DNA of 6,636 nucleotides from DASUPK01 sp036265435 (GTDB lineage: Bacteria; Actinomycetota; Thermoleophilia; Solirubrobacterales; 70-9): the NCBI GenBank assembly GCA_036265435.1, contig DATAPB010000180.1, positions 1 to 6,636 of the forward strand, written 5' to 3'. The stretch's first letter is position 1. Every line of letters begins with the position of its first letter. A program made the translations under genes and the position numbers. This document shows, one piece after another, positions 1 through 5,982 of this stretch. The notes under the pieces are model-generated. The model made no database searches and had not been told where the DNA came from. It worked only from the letters and a program-made list of their open reading frames with translations.

Positions 1-1
1 A

Positions 2-151
2 CAGCTGATCGGCGCCACCAACCCGCTCGAGGCGGACGCAGGCTCAATCCGCGGCGAGTTCGCCACCGAGGTCACCTTCAATCTCGTTCACGGGTCCGAC
101 TCGCCCGAGTCCGCCGAGCGCGAGATCGGCCTCTGGTTCCCACAGCTCTAG
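2..151 (+). CDS. ndk: Nucleoside diphosphate kinase, C-terminal part (5' end outside window)
   Basis: The last 49 codons of an ORF entering from the left, ending in TAG. The protein ends with the NDK active-site strand NLVHGSDS, whose His (codon 89-91) is the residue phosphorylated during the ping-pong transfer of gamma phosphate between NTPs and NDPs. The family tail follows (SAEREIGLWF, close to the usual SAEREIALFF). Before it come IGATNPLEADAGSIRGEF, matching the family's G-TNP-A-PGTIRG stretch, with Ser-Ile in place of Thr-Ile. The protein is cytosolic and balances nucleoside triphosphate pools. It lies 26 nt upstream of maf, another nucleotide-handling enzyme. The identity is secure despite truncation. 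The start, promoter and most of the hexamer-forming fold are outside the window. Confidence 0.95.
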   Translation, partial: QLIGATNPLEADAGSIRGEFATEVTFNLVHGSDSPESAEREIGLWFPQL

Positions 152-165
152 GTTCCCCGGGCCCC

Positions 166-178
166 TAGCCTGGGCCCG
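166..178 (+). promoter_or_regulatory. -10 element for a probable leaderless maf transcript
   Basis: TAGCCT at 166-171 fits the actinobacterial -10 pattern TANNNT. Its last T lies exactly 7 nt before the G of the maf GTG (178), so a standard start point would fall on the first base of the start codon. No Shine-Dalgarno-like sequence precedes the GTG, which is what a leaderless mRNA would look like. No clear -35 is visible: with a 17-nt spacer it would be CAGCTC at 143-148. The -10 box sits in the 7-nt loop of a perfect 7-bp inverted repeat (CGGGCCC 158-164, GGGCCCG 172-178). The geometry is seen directly; promoter function is inferred. Confidence 0.45.
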
Positions 179-744
179 TGGACCGGCTCGTCCTCGCATC
201 CAAGTCACCGCAGCGACGCGCCCTGCTCGAGGCGCTCGGGCTGGACTTCCAGGTGCAGGCTTCGGAGGTCCAGGAGGAGACGAATGGCGAGCCGCGCGAT
301 CTTGTCATCCGGAACGCGACCCGCAAGGCGGAGGCCGTCGCCGAGGACCATCGAGACGCCCTGGTGATCGCGGGTGACACCGAGGTCGTCATCGACGGCG
401 AGGTCCTCGGCCAGGCGGAAGATGAGGGGCGAGCCCGCGCGCACCTCGAACGGCTCTCGGGAGCGGAGCACCACGTCCTCGGCGGCCTGGCCCTCGTCGG
501 GCCCGGCGACGTCGAGCCCCGGACCGGCGTCGACGTTTCGACCGTCGCCTTCCGGGAGCTCGACGACCCGCTGCTGAACGCCTACCTCGCCTCCGGTGAG
601 TGGCGCGGGCGCGCCGGCTCGTATGCGATCCAGGGCCTCGGCTCGGCGCTGGTGGACACGGTGCGCGGTGACGTCTCCAACGTCATCGGCCTTCCGGTCG
701 GCCTGCTGCTCCGCCTCGCACCAAAGGTGCTGCAAGAGCGGTAA
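178..744 (+). CDS. maf: Maf family nucleotide pyrophosphatase (septum formation inhibitor Maf)
   Basis: 188 aa, normal for the family. Maf proteins hydrolyse canonical or modified nucleoside triphosphates to monophosphates plus pyrophosphate, and have been linked to pool cleaning and to septation arrest. Visible motifs, in order: N-terminal LASKSPQRR (residues 6-14, with the Ser and Arg pair that grip the phosphates); E30 in the SEVQEE segment; K50; the metal-binding D67 in AGDTEVV; GRAGSYAIQG (144-153) with Q152; and GDVSNVIGLP (164-173). The usual ILGKP motif after the Asp is VLGQA here, so the conserved Lys is replaced by Gln79. Start: GTG at 178 places LASKSPQRR at the N-terminus as expected. 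There is no Shine-Dalgarno, and initiation is probably leaderless. Whether it prefers dTTP/UTP or m7GTP-type substrates cannot be told. Position between ndk and mreB fits the frequent linkage of maf with mreB loci. Confidence 0.93.
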   Translation: MDRLVLASKSPQRRALLEALGLDFQVQASEVQEETNGEPRDLVIRNATRKAEAVAEDHRDALVIAGDTEVVIDGEVLGQAEDEGRARAHLERLSGAEHHVLGGLALVGPGDVEPRTGVDVSTVAFRELDDPLLNAYLASGEWRGRAGSYAIQGLGSALVDTVRGDVSNVIGLPVGLLLRLAPKVLQER

Positions 745-762
745 CTGCGCAACGTTCGGACT

Positions 763-791
763 TTGGGCATTTTTAGGTGAGCCGCTAGGCT
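763..791 (+). promoter_or_regulatory. Candidate promoter of the mreB-mrdA-rodA unit
   Basis: In the 76-nt gap after maf, TTGGGC (763-768) and TAGGCT (786-791) are separated by exactly 17 nt. The -35 keeps the TTG of TTGACA and the -10 fits TANNNT. Transcription would start near 798, leaving a leader of about 23 nt before the GTG at 821. Only 3 of 6 bases match the consensus in each box, so this is a reasonable but unproven housekeeping-sigma promoter. The surrounding AT-rich stretch (about 768-776) is unusual for this GC-rich sequence and supports a regulatory role. Confidence 0.45.
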
Positions 792-820
792 GCGACGGAC
801 TTCGCTATTCGTGCCCACCC

Positions 821-1861
821 GTGAGCATTCTCAGCACAATCAGCCCAGCCAGGGACATGGCCGTCGACCTCGGGACGGCCAACACGCTCGTCTACGTTCG
901 CGGCCGGGGCATCGTCGTCTCCGAGCCCTCGGTGGTGGCCGTCGACACCACGACCGGTGAGGTCCACGCCGTGGGCGCGGAGGCCAAGCAGATGCTCGGC
1001 CGCACGCCGTCCACGATCAACGCGATGCGTCCCCTCAAGGACGGCGTGATCGCGGACTTCGAGATCACCGAGTCGATGCTCCGCTACTTCATCAAGCGGG
1101 CAAATCACAGCCGCTTCACCCATCCGCGGGTGGTGGTGTGCGTTCCTTCAGGGGTGACCGGCGTCGAGAAGCGCGCGGTGGAGGAGGCCTGCCTCGGTGC
1201 CGGCGCGCGGGAGGCGTATCTGATCGAGGAGCCGATGGCTGCCGCGATCGGCTCCGGCCTCCCGGTCAGCGAGCCCACCGGAAGCCTCGTGGTCGACATC
1301 GGCGGGGGGACCACGGAGGTGGCGGTCATCTCCCTCGGTGACATCGTCGTCTCGCAGTCGGTCCGCGTCGGCGGAGACGAGATGGACGAGGCGATCATGA
1401 ACTTCTGCAAGCGGGAGCACCAGCTCCTGATCGGCCACCAGACCGCCGAGGACATCAAGCACGAGGCTGGTTCTGCGAACCCGCTCGGCCACGAGATCGA
1501 GATCGAGATCCGTGGCCGCGACCTCGGGTCCGGACTGCCCCGCGCCGTGAAGCTCAACTCCGAGGACATCCGCAAGGCGCTCGACGACCCGATCCAGCAG
1601 ATCATCGCCGCGGTCAGGGACACCCTCGACCGGACGCCACCCGAGCTCGCGGGCGACCTGATGGAGCGCGGCATGACCCTCGCCGGCGGCGGGGCCCTGC
1701 TGCATGGCTTCGCCGAACGGATGCGCGACGAGTGCCAGATGCCGGCCAGGCTCGCGGAGTCACCGCTCACCTGTGTCGCAACGGGATCTGGACAAGCCCT
1801 GGAGGAGTTCGAGGCGATCAAGAGGGCGCTCAAGAACTCCCGTGTCCGGAGGCGCTACTGA
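821..1861 (+). CDS. mreB: Rod-shape-determining actin homologue MreB
   Basis: 346 aa from the GTG at 821, typical for MreB (about 330-350). Actin-fold ATPase that forms membrane-associated filaments and orients lateral-wall synthesis. Motifs: phosphate-1 loop DLGTANTLVY (16-25); RPLKDGVIADF (70-80); VVVCVPSG (104-111) and IEEPMAAAIGSGLPV (135-149) around the catalytic Glu; phosphate-2 loop DIGGGTTEVAVISLG (159-173); VGGDEMDEAI (183-192); QTAEDIKHEAGSA (207-219); and adenosine motif TLAGGGALLHG (286-296). The 821 start supplies a short hydrophobic N-terminus (SILSTI) before RDMAVDLGT, as MreBs usually have for membrane contact. No Shine-Dalgarno precedes it. ATG 857 would start directly at MAVDLGT, with AGGG only 2 nt upstream, too close to serve. 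First gene of the run mreB-mrdA-rodA. Unusually, mreC does not follow it. Mbl-type paralogues cannot be excluded from sequence alone. Confidence 0.95.
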   Translation: MSILSTISPARDMAVDLGTANTLVYVRGRGIVVSEPSVVAVDTTTGEVHAVGAEAKQMLGRTPSTINAMRPLKDGVIADFEITESMLRYFIKRANHSRFTHPRVVVCVPSGVTGVEKRAVEEACLGAGAREAYLIEEPMAAAIGSGLPVSEPTGSLVVDIGGGTTEVAVISLGDIVVSQSVRVGGDEMDEAIMNFCKREHQLLIGHQTAEDIKHEAGSANPLGHEIEIEIRGRDLGSGLPRAVKLNSEDIRKALDDPIQQIIAAVRDTLDRTPPELAGDLMERGMTLAGGGALLHGFAERMRDECQMPARLAESPLTCVATGSGQALEEFEAIKRALKNSRVRRRY

Positions 1862-1887
1862 GCGCCGGCTGAGAGGAAGACGCGGCC

Positions 1888-3780
1888 ATGTATCTCCTGG
1901 ACCGTCCCGAGGACATCCCGCCGCGGCTGACCAATCGGCTCAACCTGCGCATCGCGATTCTGGGGGCGGTCATCGTCGCGGCGGTCGCGACGGTCTTGCT
2001 CCGTCTCTGGTCGCTCCAGATCCTCGACGGACCGCACTACCGCGTCCTGGCCCAGGACCACGGCGTGCTCGACGTCCGCGTCCACCCGCCGCGGGGCGAG
2101 ATCCTCGACCGCAACGGCAGGGTGCTCGTCGAGAACCACACGGTGATGACCCTGCAGCTGCGGCCTTCGGATCTGCCGACCGACAAGTCCGAACGGAGGC
2201 GCGAGCTGAGAAAGCTGGGCGACCTGCTTGGCCTCTCCCAGCACGAGATCCGCCAGCGGGTGCGTGCGACGCCGCAGTTCGCCGGCTACCCCGTGGTCCT
2301 GAAGCAGGGGCTCGACCGACGGCTGCTCTTCTATTTCCTGGAGAACAAGGAGAGCTTCCCCGGCGTCAGCGTCGAACGCACGTATGTCCGCAAGTACCCG
2401 GATGGGACGCTGGCGGCCCACATCCTCGGGCAGGTCGGCCAGATCAGCCCGCACCAGCTGACCAGGCCCCAATACAAGACGCTCAAGCCGGGCGACATCA
2501 TTGGCCAGGCGGGCGTCGAGTACACCTACGACAAGTTCCTGCGCGGCACCGCAGGCGCCGAGCGGATCCAGGTCGACGCGCTCGGCCGCCCACGGGGCAC
2601 CCTCGGCAACCAGCCCGCGCAGGCGGGAGACAACCTCAGGCTGACCCTCGACTCGGGCCTCCAGGAGACGGGCGAGGCCGCGCTCCGCGCCAAGGGCCTT
2701 CCCGGGGCGTTCGTCGCCATGAACGTCCACACCGGCGCGCTCCTGGGAATGGGCTCATATCCGACCTACGACCCGTCCTTCTACACGCGGCCTCACACGA
2801 AGGGCCAGTACGACGCCTTCGCCAACCAGCCCGGCGATCCGCTGGTCGACCGCGCGGACCAGGGTGGTTATCCGACGGGATCGGCGTTCAAGCCGATCAC
2901 CGCGACTGCGGCCCTGCAGGACGGCCTGATCACTCCGAGCACGATCTTCGATGACACCGGCTCGCTCGACATCGGCGGCCTCGTCGTTCACAACGCCGGC
3001 GGGGCGGCCAACGGGCCGATCGACATGAGCACCGCCCTCCAGGTCTCCTCCGACGTCTACTTCTTCAACCTCGGGCTGCACGCTCAGGCGAGCGGCAACG
3101 GCGGGCAGATCCAGGACTGGGCGTTCAGGTACGGCCTGGGACGCAAGCCGCAGGCCGACGTCCCGGACGCCACCGCGGGCTTGATCCCCACGCCCGCGTG
3201 GCGCAACCGCGTCTTCCGAAGTCACAAGAACCCCTACATCGACCGGCCGTGGAACCAGGGCGACAACGTCAACCTGGCGGTCGGCCAGGGTGACGTCCAG
3301 GTGACGCCGCTGCAGCTGGCCCGGGCCTATGCCGCGCTCGCAAACGGCGGCACCCTCGTCCGGCCGCACGTCGGCGGAAGCATCGTGAACATCCAGGGCA
3401 AGACCGTCCGACAGATCCACCCAGCTCCACAGCGCCACCTCCGGATCGCGAATGAGACTCGAAGCGTGATCCTCGACGGCCTGCATCGCGCCGCCGACGA
3501 GCCTGGCGGCACCTCCTATCCGGTCATGGGCAGCTTCCCCATCCCGGTCGCCGGCAAGACCGGCACGGCCGAGCGGCAGGGCCAGCAGGACCAGTCCTGG
3601 TACAGCGTCATCGCCCCGTACAACGACCCGCAGATCGTCGTCACGGTGACGGTGGAGCGCGGCGGGTTCGGCGTCGAGACGGCCGCGCCGATCGCGCGGG
3701 CGATCCTCGAGCGCTACTTCAACACGCATGCAGACGGCGGCATCGACGCGGCCGCGGCCCATGCGGCAGGACCGGGCTGA
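1888..3780 (+). CDS. mrdA: Penicillin-binding protein 2 (elongation transpeptidase), first copy
   Basis: 630 aa class B PBP that cross-links peptidoglycan in the elongasome with RodA. Layout: short cytoplasmic N-terminus; one membrane segment (about 21-42); pedestal domain beginning with the PBP dimer motif RGEILDRNGRVLVEN (69-83) and including GQAGVEYTYDKFLRGTAG (206-223); then the transpeptidase domain from about 275. The three catalytic motifs are intact: S332-A-F-K335 (nucleophile Ser, in YPTGSAFKP), S387-S-D389 (SxD, the form PBP2 of E. coli also has), and K557-T-G559 (AGKTGTAE). The start ATG 1888 has a good Shine-Dalgarno (AGAGGAAG, 1872-1879; about 8-10 nt spacing) and lies 26 nt after mreB. 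Its stop overlaps the rodA start by one base (TGATG), which suggests translational coupling and a dedicated RodA partner. The C-terminus ends in a low-complexity Ala/Gly tail (about 612-630). FtsI is less likely given the N-terminal form and the RodA neighbour. Confidence 0.93.
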   Translation: MYLLDRPEDIPPRLTNRLNLRIAILGAVIVAAVATVLLRLWSLQILDGPHYRVLAQDHGVLDVRVHPPRGEILDRNGRVLVENHTVMTLQLRPSDLPTDKSERRRELRKLGDLLGLSQHEIRQRVRATPQFAGYPVVLKQGLDRRLLFYFLENKESFPGVSVERTYVRKYPDGTLAAHILGQVGQISPHQLTRPQYKTLKPGDIIGQAGVEYTYDKFLRGTAGAERIQVDALGRPRGTLGNQPAQAGDNLRLTLDSGLQETGEAALRAKGLPGAFVAMNVHTGALLGMGSYPTYDPSFYTRPHTKGQYDAFANQPGDPLVDRADQGGYPTGSAFKPITATAALQDGLITPSTIFDDTGSLDIGGLVVHNAGGAANGPIDMSTALQVSSDVYFFNLGLHAQASGNGGQIQDWAFRYGLGRKPQADVPDATAGLIPTPAWRNRVFRSHKNPYIDRPWNQGDNVNLAVGQGDVQVTPLQLARAYAALANGGTLVRPHVGGSIVNIQGKTVRQIHPAPQRHLRIANETRSVILDGLHRAADEPGGTSYPVMGSFPIPVAGKTGTAERQGQQDQSWYSVIAPYNDPQIVVTVTVERGGFGVETAAPIARAILERYFNTHADGGIDAAAAHAAGPG

Positions 3781-4952
3781 TGGAAGCAGCCAAGCCCTCA
3801 CTCACCATCGCGCCGCAGCGCTCCCGCGTTGTCGAGGTGCTCAACCTCCGCAACCTCGACGGCATCATGCTGGCCGCCGCGGTGGGGCTGATCGCCTTCA
3901 GCGTCTTCACGCTGCAGTCCGCCAGCCGGAACGAGGTCGCGGCGGATCCCCTCTACTTCGTCGTCCGGCAGTCGTTCTACGGCGTCCTCGGAATCGCCCT
4001 GATGATCGCGGTGAGCCACATCGACTACACGCGACTGCGCGAGCTACGGGTGAGCATCTACGCGTTCGTGGTCGGCTCGATCGCCTTCGTCCTGCTGGTG
4101 GGGACGGCGATCCGCGGGTCGAACCGCTGGATAGAGCTGCCGTTCTTCCAGTTCCAGCCGTCCGAGCTCGCCAAGGTGCTGCTCTGCGTCTCCCTCTCGG
4201 CCTTCGTGTACGAGCGAATCCGGCGCCCCTTCGGGCTGACGACGACGCTCACTCTGCTGGGCCTCGGGCTGTTGCCTGCCGGGCTCGTGTTCCTGCAGCC
4301 CGACCTCGGCACTGGGATCGTCCTCGTCGCCATCACGCTGACGATCCTGTTCGTGGCAGGGATCCCCTGGCAGCACTTCGCCGCCCTCGGCGCCGCGATC
4401 GCGCTGCTCGCCGGCGCCGCCTACGTCGGCGGGTCGGCCGCCGGGGTCCAGTTCCTGCAGGGCTATCAGCAGGATCGCCTCACCTCGTTCCTGCACCCGA
4501 GCAACGACCCGAAGGACGGGAGCTACCAGGTGAACCAGGCGATCATCGCCGTCGGATCCGGCGAGAGGGCCGGCCGGGGAGACGATGCGACGCAGACCGA
4601 GCTCCTCTTCCTGCCCGAGCGCCACACCGACTTCATCTTCGCCGTGATCGGGGAACGCTTCGGCTTCCTCGGCGCCGCTTTCGTCGTCTTTCTCTATGCG
4701 TTGCTCTTCTGGCGCGCGATCCGGGTGATGCGAATAGCCACGAGCTACTACGGGGTGATCATCGCCGGCGGGATCGTGGCGATGCTCGCCTTCCAGGCGA
4801 TCATCAACGTGGGCATGAACCTCGGCTTGATGCCGGTCACCGGCATCACCCTGCCGTTGATCAGCTACGGCGGCTCATCGGTGCTCGGCACGTTCCTGGC
4901 GCTCGGCCTGCTGCAGGCGATCCACGCGCGTTATGCGAGGGGGCTGCGCTAG
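3780..4952 (+). CDS. rodA: RodA, SEDS-family peptidoglycan glycosyltransferase
   Basis: 390 aa, multi-pass membrane protein (about ten hydrophobic segments from residue 28 onward). RodA polymerises lipid II into glycan strands and works as a complex with PBP2. Family motifs seen: GSNRWIELPFFQFQPSELAK (113-132); QPDLGTGIV (173-181); LPERHTDFIFAVIGE (278-292), containing the essential extracellular-loop Asp (D284); and INVGMNLGLMPVTGITLPLISYGGSS (342-367), the strongest SEDS signature. The loop before D284 departs from the usual GSGGxxGKGxxxGTQ: here it is GSGERAGRGDDATQ (259-272). The ATG overlaps the mrdA stop by one base, with AGGA at 3768-3771 as Shine-Dalgarno 8 nt upstream. FtsW is the alternative SEDS member, but the adjacent PBP2 and the mre genes favour RodA. 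The last seven codons and the TAG lie inside the first copy of a 32-nt hairpin repeat, with the stop codon at the loop. Confidence 0.93.
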   Translation: MEAAKPSLTIAPQRSRVVEVLNLRNLDGIMLAAAVGLIAFSVFTLQSASRNEVAADPLYFVVRQSFYGVLGIALMIAVSHIDYTRLRELRVSIYAFVVGSIAFVLLVGTAIRGSNRWIELPFFQFQPSELAKVLLCVSLSAFVYERIRRPFGLTTTLTLLGLGLLPAGLVFLQPDLGTGIVLVAITLTILFVAGIPWQHFAALGAAIALLAGAAYVGGSAAGVQFLQGYQQDRLTSFLHPSNDPKDGSYQVNQAIIAVGSGERAGRGDDATQTELLFLPERHTDFIFAVIGERFGFLGAAFVVFLYALLFWRAIRVMRIATSYYGVIIAGGIVAMLAFQAIINVGMNLGLMPVTGITLPLISYGGSSVLGTFLALGLLQAIHARYARGLR

Positions 4953-4992
4953 CAGCCCCCCGTTATGCGAGGGGGCGGCTCTAGCCGCCACC
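4929..4992 (+). repeat. Two tandem 32-nt hairpin units at the end of rodA
   Basis: Unit A (4929-4960) and unit B (4961-4992) are 28/32 identical and directly abut. Both open with the same 16 bases, CGTTATGCGAGGGGGC, and each then folds into a hairpin. Unit A: a perfect 9-bp stem (4939-4947 with 4952-4960), loop GCTA. Unit B: a 9-bp stem (4971-4979 with 4984-4993) with one bulged A at 4990, loop TCTA. Of the four differences, two are partners in the stem: T4945:A4954 in A becomes G4977:C4986 in B, so pairing is kept. One is in the loop and one creates the bulge. Unit A encodes the last seven RodA residues (RYARGLR) plus the stop. Unit B is wholly non-coding. Confidence 0.85.
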
Positions 4993-4998
4993 CGTTTT
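4971..4998 (+). terminator. Terminator-like hairpin after rodA
   Basis: The second hairpin of the tandem repeat (GGGGGCGGC, loop TCTA, GCCGCC-A-CCC) is very GC-rich and is followed within two bases by TTTT (4995-4998), which gives the shape of a weak intrinsic terminator. It would end, or attenuate, the mreB-mrdA-rodA transcript before mreC. The first hairpin (4939-4960) has no T-run and cannot terminate on its own by the classic mechanism, although it could protect the mRNA 3' end. The T-run is short, so termination may be partial. Confidence 0.5.
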
Positions 4999-5010
4999 GG
5001 TGAGGCGAGT

Positions 5011-5041
5011 TTCAAGTCTTCTTGAGGCTAGGCGCTACTCT
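5011..5041 (+). promoter_or_regulatory. Weak candidate promoter for mreC-mreD
   Basis: After the hairpins, TACTCT (5036-5041) fits TANNNT. About 18-19 nt upstream lies the poor -35 candidate TTCAAG/TCAAGT (5011-5017). An overlapping option is TAGGCG (5029-5034), which shares GCTAGGC with the candidate mreB promoter. The segment also contains an inverted repeat TCAAG-TCTT-CTTGA (5012-5025). A start near 5048 would leave a leader of about 65 nt. The main argument for a promoter here is the preceding terminator-like hairpin and the length of the gap; the box matches alone are weak. Confidence 0.3.
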
Positions 5042-5067
5042 CGGGCGCGCGCAGGGCCGGGGCCAAC

Positions 5068-5096
5068 CGACCGTGACCTGAATCGACCGTGAGCTG
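5068..5096 (+). repeat. Direct repeat in the mreC leader
   Basis: CGACCGTGACCTG (5068-5080) and CGACCGTGAGCTG (5084-5096) match at 12 of 13 positions, 16 nt apart start to start. They lie directly upstream of the mreC Shine-Dalgarno GAGGG (5098-5102) and of the 8-bp palindrome GGCTAGCC (5101-5108). Two similar half-sites at a fixed interval could bind a regulator, or could be a small duplication with no function. No known operator is recognised. Confidence 0.55.
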
Positions 5097-5112
5097 TGAG
5101 GGCTAGCCAGAC

Positions 5113-5982
5113 ATGTACCGCAAGCAAGTGCGCCGTCGACGGGCGGTGCTGTTGCTGCTCGTCGCCGCCTCGCTGACACTCCTCAGCCTCTATTACCGAG
5201 AGGGGAACGGGGGACCGCTTCACGGTGTCCAGGACGTCGTCTCGACGGTCTTCAGCCCGATCGAGTCCGGCGCCGATCGAGCGCTGAAGCCCGCCCGGGA
5301 TTTGGTCAACTGGTTCGGCGAGACCTTCGACGCCCGGGGCGACCGCGCGAAGCTCGAGGACCAGGTCGCGACGCTCCGCGATCAGCTCGCGCGGTCCCAG
5401 ACCCAACAACGGGAGGCGAAGGAGCTGGCAGCGCTCAATGAGATCACCAGCGGCGGGATCGTCCCCGATGGGACCGACCCGGTGACCGCAAGGGTCATCG
5501 GCCGCTCGCCGACCGTCTGGTACTCGACGGTGACGATCGACAAGGGCTCGAACGATGGCGTCCGGATCGACGATCCGGTGGTCGCGGCCCAGGGCCTGGC
5601 GGGCAAGATCACGCAGACGACTCCGAACAGCGCCCAGGTCACGCTGATCACCGATGCCGACAGCGCGGTGACCGCGCGCGTGACGCCGAGTGGGGCGACC
5701 GGTGTCGTCCAGCCCGACGTCGGCAACCCGAACGATCTGCAGCTCGACTACCTCGAGCGCGGTTCGCGGATTGCCGAAGGCCAGATGGTGGTCACAGCCG
5801 GCTTCTCGACCGGCGACCTCGGATCGATCTTCCCTCCGGGCATCCCGATCGGGAAGATCACCAGGGCGACCGTGGAGGAGCAGCAGGCCTATCAGCGCGT
5901 GCACCTCGAGCCCTTCGCGGACCTGCGCAACATGGACTTCCTCAAGGTCCTGACGATCCACACCGGAGGCGGAAAGCAATGA
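5113..5982 (+). CDS. mreC: Rod-shape-determining protein MreC
   Basis: 289 aa, normal length. MreC is a bitopic, mostly extracytoplasmic scaffold that binds PBP2 and switches on the RodA-PBP2 synthase. Layout: basic cytoplasmic tip (MYRKQVRRRR); one membrane segment (about 11-28); a juxtamembrane region with HGVQDVVSTVFSPIE (37-51), typical of MreC; a coiled coil of about 72-112 (AKLEDQVATLRDQLARSQTQQREAKELAALNE); then the two-part beta domain with ARVIGRSPTVWYSTVTIDKGSNDGV (126-150), VTAGFSTGDLGSIFPPGIPIGKI (227-249) and PFADLRNMDFLKVL (267-280). ATG 5113 has GAGGG (5098-5102) 10 nt upstream. The 3' end overlaps mreD by 4 nt (ATGA), so the two are probably translationally coupled. It is separated from mreB by mrdA-rodA and by the hairpin region, so it probably has its own transcript, at least in part. 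Confidence 0.95.
   Translation: MYRKQVRRRRAVLLLLVAASLTLLSLYYREGNGGPLHGVQDVVSTVFSPIESGADRALKPARDLVNWFGETFDARGDRAKLEDQVATLRDQLARSQTQQREAKELAALNEITSGGIVPDGTDPVTARVIGRSPTVWYSTVTIDKGSNDGVRIDDPVVAAQGLAGKITQTTPNSAQVTLITDADSAVTARVTPSGATGVVQPDVGNPNDLQLDYLERGSRIAEGQMVVTAGFSTGDLGSIFPPGIPIGKITRATVEEQQAYQRVHLEPFADLRNMDFLKVLTIHTGGGKQ

Noticed and set aside
770..776. T-run after maf as an intrinsic terminator
   Set aside because: No stable GC-rich stem precedes it. It fits better as the AT-rich spacer of the mreB promoter candidate.
596..820. N-terminal extension of mreB back into maf
   Set aside because: The frame is open to 596, but the extra 75 residues overlap maf, are Arg/Ser/Cys-rich and have no counterpart in MreB. 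GTG 821 gives the normal length.
1493..1510. Three tandem GAGATC hexamers in mreB
   Set aside because: They encode an alternating Glu-Ile beta strand (HEIEIEIRG) in a conserved MreB region, so protein constraint and codon bias explain them.
1704..2954. Long + strand ORF (416 codons) overlapping mreB and mrdA in another frame
   Set aside because: It is composed of Arg/Pro/Gly-rich, low-complexity sequence without motifs, while the overlapping frames hold intact MreB and PBP2. It is an out-of-frame shadow caused by high GC.
2755..3801. Antisense ORF of 348 codons opposite mrdA, plus similar antisense ORFs at 205-735, 1105-1833, 1855-2730, 5035-5979 and 5892-6605
   Set aside because: All lie opposite well-supported genes, have composition typical of reverse frames in GC-rich DNA, and show no recognisable domain or separate promoter.
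3728..4984. Long + strand ORF (418 codons) covering rodA in another frame and running into the hairpins
   Set aside because: Arg/Ala/Pro-rich with no hydrophobic segments or motifs. The RodA frame contains all SEDS signatures, so this is a shadow.
4939..4992. Attachment site or CRISPR-like repeat
   Set aside because: There are only two abutting copies with no spacers, no integrase or cas gene is in view, and the units fold as hairpins at a gene end.
4993..5009. Third copy of the 32-nt hairpin unit in exact phase
   Set aside because: The first bases (CGTTTTGG) resemble CGTTATGC at the right interval, but only about 10 of 16 positions match and no hairpin follows. It may be coincidence.
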